Shown one piece after another: positions 51,795-62,097 of a DNA stretch of 64,000 bases. The notes beneath the pieces were generated by a model, which made no database searches, had not been told where the DNA came from, and saw nothing but the letters and a program-made list of their open reading frames with translations. Origin of the DNA: Yamagishiella unicocca (Eukaryota > Chlorophyta > Chlorophyceae > Chlamydomonadales > Volvocaceae); the NCBI GenBank assembly GCA_003116995.1, contig BDSL01000006.1, positions 1,550,001-1,614,000 on the forward strand, written 5' to 3'. The position numbers and the translations under genes are program-made. Within the stretch, counting starts at the first letter, position 1. Every line of letters begins with the position of its first letter.

Positions 51795-54700
51795 TGGGCG
51801 TAGATGACCTCGCGCACTCGGAAGTAAGCCTCGCTGGCGGGCCCCTCGAGCACCACGTGCGCCCGGTCCGAGGCGGCGGCGGCGGACCCCGCGGCCGCAC
51901 CTAGTGTCACCACCAGCGTGCCGCCGCCGGGGCCGTCGCCCGCCATGACGGCAAGCACCCCGCGGCTTGGGAAGTGGCTCTCGTAGCCTGGAGGCGGGAG
52001 CAGAGGGCGCGGGGGCGGGGGTTCGGGAAGGCGGGAGGGCGGGAGGGCGTGTTGTGATTCTGTCACCGGGCTAACCGCCGGCGCTAGCTACGTGCGACGC
52101 ACTCAGCAAATTCGCTTAGACCCAAATCACGCCACAACAGGCCGGGTACCGGCACCCTGCCGGGAAGCACGCGGTGTGTTCCGAATAGCAGGCAGCAGAG
52201 GCAGTGCTCCACAGTTGGGCGCTCAGCAGGTAGTGCGGTCCAAGCCTCAGACCCGACGTATGCCGCCCAACAAGTCCGCAACCACTGGGGCAAGTCCTGT
52301 TCTGAACAAAGCAGCCCGGCCGGCCGGGTAAACCCCTCTAGAGGCCGGGTAAACTCCTCTAGACGCCGGGTAAACTCCTCTAGGGGCACTCCTGTAGGGG
52401 GCCCCAGCCCCGACGCGGATCACCCACCCGCGGCCGCCAGCGCCGCCTTGAGCCGCGACAGCGTCAGAGCCGAGCCCGCCTGGGCAAGCAGCACGCTGCC
52501 CACGCCGGAGCCGCCGCCGCTGCTCAGCCGCGCAGTCGCAGCCGCAGCCGCGGCGTCCGCCACATCCTCCGCGGGCAGGGGGTCCAGGTACAGCAGCGGG
52601 GCCTGCCGAGGAGGGGGGACCCATGGGCCGGTGGGCCGAGGGGCTACTGTAGGGGGTGCGGAGCTCTGGCGGAGTCCAGGTCAGGCGACAGCGGTTACTA
52701 GGGGTGGCGCCTCTCCATAGTGGACTCCCACGCTGACAGCCCTCGATGAAGGAACAGCTGAGGTCGGGGCCCCAATCACCCCCGGAAGCCATAACCCATT
52801 CACCCCAACGGGTTGAAACGAGTTCACCAGCATACGACTTCCATCACGACTTCAAAACACATTCCCCCGCACGTAAAGTTCCTCTTTCCTAGCTTTCTCC
52901 CCGATGTCGTGACATCACGCGTTTCCACGCCAACCCCCGGCCCGCCCGACCCCCCCGCCTCACCCCCGTGGCAGGGTCCTTCAACGGCAACGGCCCCCGC
53001 GCCAGCAAGCCCTCCAGCCACGCGACGCCGTACTGTCCCGCCTGCCGTACGACCAGCGCGCCCGCCAGCGCCTCGCCCAATGTGGCGACCTGGCTGGGCG
53101 CCAGGCGCGCCTCCACCACCTCACCGGCAGCTGCCGGGGGGGAGGGCGAGGGGAATGCGCGGTTGGTAATACACAGTTGTGGAGCCGGCGGTGTGTTTTT
53201 ATGGGAACCGTTCCGTGCGTGCGAACCCCGGACTCCGTCCCTACCCCTAACCCCCCCCCACTCTTCCAACCAAGCAACCAACTAACCAACTAACCAACTA
53301 ACCGACTAACCAACTAACCAACTAACCGACTAACCAACTAACCAACCAGCAACCACTCACCGGGCGTGTACACCAGCGTGCCGTGCTCTGCCAGGTCGTG
53401 CCGCAGCGCCCCCGCCAGCTCCGCCCTGGCGGCTGCGCTGCCCCGCACCAGCGCCAGCTTGCGGGGCGCCACACGGGCCAGGTACTCGCGGATGGCGCGA
53501 CCGTCAGAGCGACCCTCGAAGTCGTAAAACCTGGGGTGGCGACCGCCATGATGGCGACCGTTGGTACGACAATGATCACGACAACGACTCAACATCCCCA
53601 GCCGCTTGCCCCCTCAACCCACCACACCCGCGGCACCCCCTGGAGCCCACCAACCCCACACGTTTCTTATTCGGTTGTTTACTTTTCAGTACCGACCCAC
53701 GGGTCTCCTCTCATACCCTTCCAACCCCCCACCACGCCCGCGGCACCCCCTGGAGCTCATATCGCACCTCAGCGCCGCTCGCAGCTCCAGCTCCACCTCC
53801 GTCCCCACCAGCTTGGTCGGCACCTCATCCACCTCGTCAGCCACGTCATCAACCGCCGCCGCGGCGGCGCCGGCCGCGCCGTCGCCGCCGTCCACGTCCA
53901 TGGCATCAGCACCCCCCGCGCCGCCAACCCGACCCATCGTGCCGCCGACGGCGTCGGTCAGTGCCGGGACCTGCTTGGCGGCAGGATCGGTGGGCAGGTG
54001 GGTGAATTGTAGGCCGCCGTCGTGTCCGCAGGTTTTGCTCCTGATATAGATTCACGTGGTGTAACTTATCTTAACGTGACGTAACTTATTTTAACGTGAC
54101 GTACCGCAAAGCAGGACGTAACCCAAGACACTACGCGCGCGTTCCTCACCCGGAATTCATCCTTGCCCAGTACGGCGCCGTACTCGTCCCACTCGCAGTA
54201 CAGCGGCTCGTCCTCGTCCGGGAACATGGGGAAGGCGGCGTCCTGGGTTTGGGGGCCCGGGGGGTTGGGGGCTAGGCATGATGGGGACAGGTCATACACC
54301 CCCTCCGCGTTGGTCTGCAGCTTCCCCCTGTTGGTCCCCCAAGCCAACACAGCCGCCAGATGAGGGCCCTCAACCCCCCTCCGCTCTCCCAAACGTTATC
54401 CCCCAGCCGTCACCGCCCCAAGCAGTAGTAATAGCAGCAGCAGTACGTCCCCAGTTCCCCGCCTCCCCGCCCCCTGCTCCAACTCGCATCCACGGGCCTT
54501 CCTCAAAAGTCCCCTGCTCCAACCCACCCGTCGCCCACCCCCAGTATTCCCCCCCTCCCGCCCCCTTACCTTCGGCGGCTCGAACCCGTCCATCAGCAGC
54601 GCCGCATCCCACCCACCACCTCCACCGCCTCCACCGCCTCCCGCTCCCCCTCCGCCTTCCCGCCTTCCCGCCTGCTGGGCTGCCGGCGTGGATCCCACCA

Positions 54701-57700
54701 ACTGCTGTACGATGGCCCCCGTGGCCGCGTCGCGAACCAGCTTGCTGATGCTGCCGGTGCTGGCGCGCAGCGGCTGGTCCGGAGCCCCGCCGACGCCGCC
54801 GCCGAGGATGCCGGCGGCGGCGGCGGCGGCGGCTCCACCCGGGCCGGGTGTCCTTGTGGCTGTGGGGGGCAGGCCGCCGCTGCTGCCCATGCTGGCGAGT
54901 CGGGCCGCTGCCGCCAGCCGGCTGGCGGGGGTGAGGCTAGGGGTGGCTGTGAGGACCGGGAGCGAGCCTGGGGGGGCAGGGAACGAGGGTTTGTAGCAGG
55001 GTGGGTTAAGGTGGAATGGGGTGGCGGTGGCAGAACGGGTGAGCTCCGAAACCAACCAATCAACCGACCAACCAACCAACCAACCAACCAACCAACCAAC
55101 CAACCAACCAACCAGCCAACCAACCAGCCAGCCAGCCAGCAGCGCCACCGCTACCGCAATACACACCACCGCACGTTGCACCCGCTGGCCCTCGAAACGC
55201 ACGGAGAGACCAAAACCCTAAGCCATGGCCAGACCCTCGGCCAACCCTGGAGTCAACCACCCACCCACCCACCCCGGACGCCGCCGGCGCGTAAGGCCCC
55301 CTCCTGCGCCGCCGCCGCCTCCGCCGCCTTGGCCGCCTGCCACGCCGCCAGCTCCTCCCCCTCCAAGGGCACCCGCCGGGACAGCCGCAGCGGCAGGCGG
55401 AGCGGCTCGGGGCCGCCGGTGGGGACGTGGTTCTGGAGCGCGTAGGCTAGCGTGCCGGACTGAGGGGAGGGGAGGGGTGGGTTGGGGGGGTTGGAGACCG
55501 GAGGAGGAGGAGGAGGGGACAAGGGCCGAGGCGAGTTTTCGCGACGGATGGAGGACCACTGGGCCAGCATGTCGAGAGCCGCTTTCCTCACACTTGCGGT
55601 CATTGCTCAGACTGACATGACGCCAGGTGACCCGAGGCAGGGACACGGCGGCGTGCGCGGCGAGAAACCCTGAAACACACCCAGCCCCCTCACGTTTGCC
55701 CGCTCGGTGAAGATGATGGTGTTTCGGGGCTGCGCCGCCCAGTCCACCAGCAGCTGGCGGGCGGGGCCGCTCTCCAGGGAGGGCATGGTGGCCAGGACCA
55801 CCTGCGGGGCCAGGCAGCGACCCGCGGGTCGGCGGTGGTGAGACACGGTCCCTCTCCGGTGGTGCGCGCGGCGCGGCGGGCGGACCCAAGCAAGCCGCCG
55901 GCCACGATCCAAGGGTCTGGTGCGCGTCATGCTGGGTGGTTGGTGGTTGATGGTTGACGGTTGGTCGCGAGCTTTCTGGGATACTGGCGCACACGTGGTC
56001 ACGGTCCAGCCATTTCAGTGGACGACGTACAACGGTTCACGCTGTCAAAAGCCACCTCAAGATCCCGCTCCTCCACCCCCGGCCCTCCCTGCCGCCCTTC
56101 CAACCTTCCCTTCCACACCCCCTCCCCCTCACTTTGACCTTATTTTCTCCTACCCTCCCCCTCACTCCGACTTTAGTTTCTCCTGCCCTCCCCCTCACTT
56201 CGACTTGATTTCCTCCCACCCTCCCCCGGGTTTTCCTCTCCTACCCTCCCCTTCACTTCCCGCCCACCTTCGGCCCGGGGAAGGCCCCCAGCTCCTCCAC
56301 GCGGGTAACCACCGACAGCTTGCGGAAGGAGAAGGGCACGGTGCGCTTGAGGGAGAAGGCCTGGGGGCAGCAGGCGGCGGGGAGGTGTAGCCGGTTTTCG
56401 GAGAGGAAGCGGCGGGGGGGGGGAGCGGCGTGGAGTGGGGGGTGTGGAGGCGAGGAGGGGGGAGCTGCAGGCGGGGCTCGAGGAAGACCCGTGGATGCCC
56501 GAAAAATACCGTTTAGAGCAGACGTTTTGAGATGCATGCTGGAGAACTGGGGGCAGCAGGCGGGGCGGGATGTGCAAGGAAACGGGCGGGGCGGGGTGGG
56601 CGGGCGAATGTGCTGACGTCATACGGGGTGTGCGCCTGATGTGAAGGGCAAGGGGAGCTGGCGGTGAGCATGAAGTCACCCCGCCCGCAACATGCCCCCG
56701 TACCGTACCGTACCGTACCGTACCGTTCGCGCAACCAACGGGTTTGCCTGCGCACCAGCTCGGTTCTACGTTTCGCTGCCGACGCACGGGTGTCCTCTCA
56801 TAAGCCCCTCCCCGGCCCCACCTGCACCAGCTCGCTGCTGAAGTACTCCAGCTGGCTGCGAGCGAACTCCAGCACCGTCTTGATGGTGGACGACAGAAGC
56901 ACCGGGGTGGCGGCAATCCTGGGGGCGGAGGCCGGGGGGAAGAGGGGGGCGGCCGGGTTTGAATGTGAACCCGTCGGGCGGGGGGAGGGGGCGAGTGGGG
57001 CGTGTGAGGCGTAAGGCGGGGGCGCCACCGGGGCGGACCGGGGCGGGCGGGCGGGTGAGGTGAGGTGAGGTGAGGTGAGGTGAGGTGAGGTGAGGTGAGG
57101 TGAGGTGAGGTGAGGTGAGGTGAGGTGAGGTGAGGTGAGGTGAGGTGAGGTGAGGTGAGGTGAGGTGAGGGTGAGGTGAGGTGAGGTGAGGTGAGGTGAG
57201 GTGAGGTGAGGTGAGGTGAGGTGAGGTGAGGGTGAGGTGAGGTGAGGTGAGGTGAGGTGAGGTGAGGTGAGGTGAGGTGAGGTGAGGTGAGGTGAGGTGA
57301 GGTGAGGTGAGGTGAGGTGAGGTGAGGTGAGGTGAGGTGAGGTGAGGTGAGGTGAGGTGAGGGGAGGTGAGGTGAGGTGAGGTGAGGTGAGGTGAGGTGA
57401 GGTGAGGTGAGGTGAGGTGAGGTGAGGGGGTGAGGTGAGGTGAGGTGAGGTGAGGTGAGGTGAGGTGAGGTGAGGTGAGGTGAGGTGAGGTGAGGTGAGG
57501 TGAGGTGAGGTGAGGTGAGGTGAGGTGAGGTGAGGTGAGGTGAGGTGAGGTGAGGTGAGGTGAGGTGGGGCCGTCAGACTGGGGAGCAGTTGCCGGACAG
57601 CTGTCGCTCCAACCCTCCGCTGGCCCCGTCAACCCAAAGTCCACCCCTGCCGGACAGCTGCCGCACCAACCACCTCCACGCACCCCCCCCAGTCGGCCCC

Positions 57701-58073
57701 CACCGTGCGCGCGCAAAGTGGTCATCCAGCAGCAGCGCCAGCTCCAACACCCTGCCCGCCGCGTCTGTGGGTATGAGTACACTGCCCTCCGCCTCCACGG
57801 TGGCCGTGATGGCGCCTGGGGGCGGCGCAGCAGGCACAGCACGCGGCGCAGCAATCACAGCACGCGGCGTACAGCGGGAGAGGAGTGGCGAGCAGGCACG
57901 CATGGCGGAAGTGCAGGGAGGACAGAGGAGGCTGGGAGTCAGGCAGGGGGCCAGGAGGGAAGCTGCTGGGGCCGATGTCAAGCCCCAGCAAGGGCTGCAA
58001 GTTTGCACTGCTTCGCGAGCAAAGTTGCGACATCATCAGCCCGACCCACCCAGCCACCCAGCCAGCCAGCCAC

Positions 58074-58126
<53 letters not shown>

Positions 58127-60360
58127 TAGCCAGCCACCCACCCAGGAACTCCTCGTCCCTCCGGCGCTTGTCGGTGGAGGGCGCCAGACCGTTGACGGCG
58201 TCGCTGATGAGCAGCGCGGGCTGGTGCGCGGCGAGCAGCTCGTGGAAGGAGGTCTCGTTCAGCAGCCTGGGGCCCGGGGGTTGGGGGTTGGGGGTTGGGG
58301 GTTGGGGGTTGGGGGTTGGGGGTTGGGGGTCATGAGAGGAAATTGGGGGTTGAGATTCGACATTGGGGGTTGGGGTTGGGGTCATGAGAGAAAATTGGGG
58401 GGTTGGGATTCGATAAGGGGTTTTTTGGGTGGTGGTGGCCGTGCCGCCGCCCATCCGGGCAGCACCCCAGTCCGGAGTCTCTTATAACCCCCCCAGTTGC
58501 TGAGGCGGGTTGTCGCTTACACCGTGCGGGGTCGCACTTCCGCCGGATCCGTCCCCCACGGGAGGTGTCAGGGGGCAGGGGGCACAGGGACATCCAGACG
58601 GGCCCGAATCCACGCGGCGTGGTTGTCGGCGGTCAACGCCCTGCGGCCGCTCTCCCACCTGCCCCCTCCACACAGCCCCCGACCCCTCCCCGCCCTGGCT
58701 GGAGGACACCACCTGGCCAACCCCCCAACCCCCAGTGCTCCAGAATGCGCCCACAACTATGTGCCCGAAGACAATGCGCCATGTCATGGTACCGGTCCTT
58801 ACGCCACCACCGCCTCCCGCACCCCACGCCGACCATGCGCCCACATTCCTGTCCTTGTCGCGTAACCGGTCTTTATGCCACTCCCCCACCCCCGCGCCCT
58901 CCCGCACCCTCCCCCACCCCCGCACCCTCCCGCACCCTCCCCCACCCCCGCACCCTCCCGCACCCCCCGCACCCCCGCACCCTCCCCCACCCCCGCACCC
59001 TCCCGCACCCCCCGCACCCCGCGCCCTCCCGCACCTCTCCTTGCGGTGGTTGTAGTCCACCGCGTACACCACCTCCTCCCCGCAACCCAGAGAGATGCGC
59101 CACACGGCGCCGCCGGGGAAGCGGCCCGCAGGGTGCGGCGTGATGGTGATGCCGCCGCCTGGCGCGGAGCTCACCCCCCCCGCCGCCGCCCCGCCATCTC
59201 CCGCTGCTCCTGCTACTGCCGTCGGCGGCACCAGCTGGTGGCGCTGGCTGTAGCGCAGCTCCGTCCAGCTGGGGTTCAGGCGGAACGCGGCATCCACGTG
59301 GTCCAGGTCGTACGTGTTGAAGTCGCTGATGGCCTGGCGGCGGGGGAGATGGGATGTACGGAGATGCAAAATGTACGGCGGGAAGGCAATTTTGCACTGG
59401 AGCAGGAGGGAGCGGAGAACACACCGCACCACCACCGCCACGACGACCGCTACTGCTGCTGCCAGGACGACCGCTACTGCTGCTGCCAGGACGACCGCTA
59501 CTGCTGCTGCCACGACAACTCCCCCTTTCTTCTTCTGCTTTGCCATAAAACCCGGATTCCCTCCCCCTCCCCCTCCTCCTGCCCCGCCCTGCCCTGGCCC
59601 CCACCTGCCCCCCGGCTTGCCTGCTTCGAGAGGCACGCCTCAAACAGGAACATCTCGCCCATGCGCCGCACAGGTTTGGTTGAGAAGACGGGGGCAGCCA
59701 GGCCGCACTTTCCCATAAGGTACGGCAGAGCGCCCAGGTGCGCCAGGTCCGGGTGTGACAGCAGTACGGCGTCAATCCGGGGGATCGCACTGGTAAGTGG
59801 GAGGGAGGTGAGGGGGAGGTGGGGGGAGGAAAACCGTGGAGGGGGAGGGAGGGAGGGAGGGGGTGAGTCCTGCAGCACCAAGGGTGCATGCATGGGCGGC
59901 TCAGCGCGCAGTCGGCCATCAGATGGAGACTATCGTAGGTGCTCCGAAGCGACTTTCATTCGTTCTTTGGCAGAAATGGGCGGTCGTACAGGTTATGTAG
60001 ACAGGAGAGGAGATTAGAACGATGGGGGGGCGACGGAACGGAACGGTATATAGTGGAAGCACGGCACGGGGCTGGGAAGGGAGGGGGCACTAGGCGGCGG
60101 GAACGAACGCACCACGGGCACAAAGTCCAAACAGGGCGCTGATCATAGTAGCAAGCTATGACCTGTCAAGCTTGTCCAACAGCCGCACTTTCCGATTTTA
60201 CGAGTGCCTACCTTACAATCGGCGCCAGTACTGCCTCATTGAAGGTCTCATCCCAGCCGCAATCCAGCAGGATCGTGTACGCATCGATTTCCAACAGGTA
60301 GCAAAGTGGCGATTCTTCGCTTACGCCGCACAGCGGGGTGAAGCGAACTGAAGTCTCCAT
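51779..60360 (-). CDS. CPSF2: CPSF100 (CPSF2), cleavage and polyadenylation factor subunit
   Basis: Sixteen exons: 60212-60360, 59621-59789, 59035-59333, 58142-58266, 57704-57815, 56822-56918, 56268-56360, 55694-55801, 55273-55459, 54570-54967, 54150-54242, 53768-53970, 53361-53530, 52964-53130, 52428-52602, 51779-51987. Phases close, giving 917 residues (human 782). It is the catalytically inactive metallo-beta-lactamase/beta-CASP partner of the CPSF73 nuclease in pre-mRNA 3' processing. Visible blocks: [39 protein letters not shown] (degenerate metal motif), [63 protein letters not shown], and the end [15 protein letters not shown], which parallels the animal YRIRDLLYEQYAIV. Intron 2 uses a GC-AG donor. 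Several introns are filled with short tandem repeats. Confidence 0.93.
53267..53350. repeat. (AACCAACT)n octamer tract, CPSF100 intron 13
   Basis: About ten units of AACTAACC/AACCGACT, starting about ten bases inside the intron after its donor. Confidence 0.85.
55049..55140. repeat. (AACC)n / (CAGC)n tract, CPSF100 intron 9
   Basis: About twenty tetranucleotide units shifting from AACC to CAGC at the right end. Confidence 0.85.
57054..57567. repeat. (GGTGA)n pentanucleotide satellite, CPSF100 intron 5
   Basis: About 514 bp, roughly 100 copies of GGTGA (TCACC in the transcript), with only a handful of interruptions near 57170, 57230, 57361 and 57427. It occupies most of the intron between exons 5 and 6. 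Confidence 0.95.
58047..58141. repeat. (CAGC)n tetranucleotide tract at the intron 4 donor
   Basis: About 23 units of CCAG. In the transcript the donor GTGGGT runs straight into (GGCT)n. Confidence 0.9.
58275..58412. repeat. (GGGGGTT)n heptamer tract and related repeat, CPSF100 intron 3
   Basis: Eight heptamers at 58275-58330, then two diverged copies of CATGAGAGGAAATTGGGGG-type sequence. In the transcript this is a C/A-rich tract just before the exon 4 acceptor. Confidence 0.85.
58877..59032. repeat. CACCCCCGCACCCTCCCG-type array, CPSF100 intron 3 start
   Basis: Irregular C-rich units (GCACCCTCCC, CCACCCCC) fill the first ~155 bases of the intron. The transcript strand is G-rich. Confidence 0.8.
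59442..59513. repeat. 24-bp tandem repeat x3, CPSF100 intron 2
   Basis: Unit of 24 bases containing GACGACCGCTACTGCTGC, three near-perfect copies. Confidence 0.9.
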
Positions 60361-62097
60361 CGCGCTGGCTGTGTTTGCACACGCCTTCGCCAATCAACTA
60401 CATGCCTGTGGCGTTGCTAAGCTAAACGCGTTGCAGGCGCTGCTTTTATGAGTTTCAGCAGTCGCCGTCTAAAATAGGTTACGGGCGTTTACGACTTAGG
60501 CGCACTGGCGGTGTAAACGAGAAGATACATTGGTTACGCGAGTGCATTGACCATTAGAATATATCAGCACTTCGTTTATGTACAGGGAGTTGAAGCGAGC
60601 TGAGCGAAGACCGCAGAGCCCGAGAAATGAAGTGTCCACCGCTTACACAACGCTGGAAATAATCTCTTCTCCTTTATTAAACCTCCCCACACAGTGATCC
60701 GATGGGTTGCGTTGAACAGAACCTAATTATGTTACACATGTCTTCGTACACGTCCGTACCGTTATGAGTTACCAGTTGGCCCCCCGCTGTAACGGATGCA
60801 CGGATTGAAGGGATGGCCGATGATCAGTGTCAAGGTTTACACCAATAAGGTTTACACCAATGATATTATGCTCTTACGCGCCGCAGACCAAACCAGCGGC
60901 AGGAGACCGGGTTATCCTTCATTCGCCAATCATCATCCAGCCCTCCGTTTGGTCATCCGCCGGAGCTGCAAAGTATGGACATGATGGGGAGTCGCGACAG
61001 CCGGCATGTGATTGCGGGTCTGAGAGAGGAATAAGTGCCGGGCTGCCCCTGGCTGCCCCTGGCTGCAAAATCCTGTCAGATTGGTCATGCTTGTTATACG
61101 GCATTGCTCAATGACGCTTCATGTCGCACCCAAGACTAGCTTGTGGAGCAAGTCGGAAACCGACCGAGCCTAGACAAGGTGCACCACCGGACTTCAACCA
61201 AGATCCGAGACGAGGAGAACGCAGCGGCAGGTACCACTGCAGACGTCCAGAGGGCACTGGCCCTTCCTGGTTCCCCTACTAGCAGGAAACAATCCGTCCG
61301 CAGTCCAAGAAGGTCCCCAAGGGGGAAACCAGTGGAACACCGCTACGATAAAAATCTTCCACCCGATTCGCGTTGTTGCTTGTCAGCGGTCACCCATGGA
61401 CTCCGTCATCGGGCCGAACCGGGGCCTTGTCATACATCAATCATACATCCAACACACGTCAGCCTGTCCGATTGCCAGTCCAACAAATATCGGCTTTGGA
61501 ACATGCAGTTGGAAACGTTCGCGGCTGCCGATCCGCAATCTCCAGCCGACCAGCGCCGGCCTTGCGCGAGGCCAGCCTCGCAAGTGGCAGCGTTATCAGT
61601 CAACATCAACCGGTCAGGCTCAGGATCAGGCAACATCAACCGGCCAGGCAATAGGAAGGACCGCATCGCGCATCAGTAACTGTCACACGTAAATAAATAA
61701 AGGATAGCAACGAATAGGTGAAGGGGCTTTGCCCTCCAATACGGTACAGGTCTTTCGCTGTTTGAGACGTTCATAGGACGTGCAGAGCGCCTTCGTCGCG
61801 TTCTGATATGCGCCCTGATATAACGCCGCAGTATCCAGTATAATCGCCAACTCCACGAACATCTAGCAGCAGAAGCGGCGTGGGAAACAAGCGACGGTTG
61901 AATTTAATAAAGTAAGGAACATAGCGCTCAGTTTGGACCTAAAGTAAGGAACACAGCGCTCAGTTTGGACCAATATAGCGCCGAATCAGTAGTCCGCTCA
62001 GCGACCAGCCGGCAGGCGCCCAGCAGCTTCAGAGAGAAGATAAGGCGCAGCGTGGGTGGTGGTGTTGCATTTTCCAAGCCTCTGCGCGACCCATGGG
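60361..62097. other. Spacer between CPSF100 and right-edge gene
   Basis: 1.7 kb on the promoter side of CPSF100. An open frame at 61143-61679 (+) lacks an ATG at its start and shows no recognisable features. A direct repeat lies at 61908-61972. No RNA gene seen. Confidence 0.45.
61908..61972. repeat. Direct tandem repeat, ~32 bases x2
   Basis: Unit AAGTAAGGAACA(T/C)AGCGCTC plus AGTTTGGACC, two copies with about one difference. The unit contains the palindrome AGCGCT. Confidence 0.85.

Noticed and set aside
57054..57567. GGTGA array as a telomere or interstitial telomeric repeat
   Set aside because: The unit does not match TTTTAGGG or TTTAGGG, and it sits inside an intron.
56766..57854. 362-codon minus-strand frame with (TSPHL)n
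   Set aside because: It reads through the GGTGA satellite and both flanking exons out of frame. The pentanucleotide keeps a frame open by chance.
57939..58040. Possible further C/D snoRNA in CPSF100 intron 4
   Set aside because: A box-C-like CTGATGA and a CTGA about 97 bases away were seen, but the terminal stem is weak and D'/C' are absent.
57560..58487. Plus-strand frames with long SQPA repeats
   Set aside because: They are translations of the CAGC tract and neighbouring CPSF100 introns on the wrong strand.
61143..61679. 178-codon plus-strand open frame
   Set aside because: It starts at GTG without an ATG, shows no family features, and lies in a spacer with internal short repeats.
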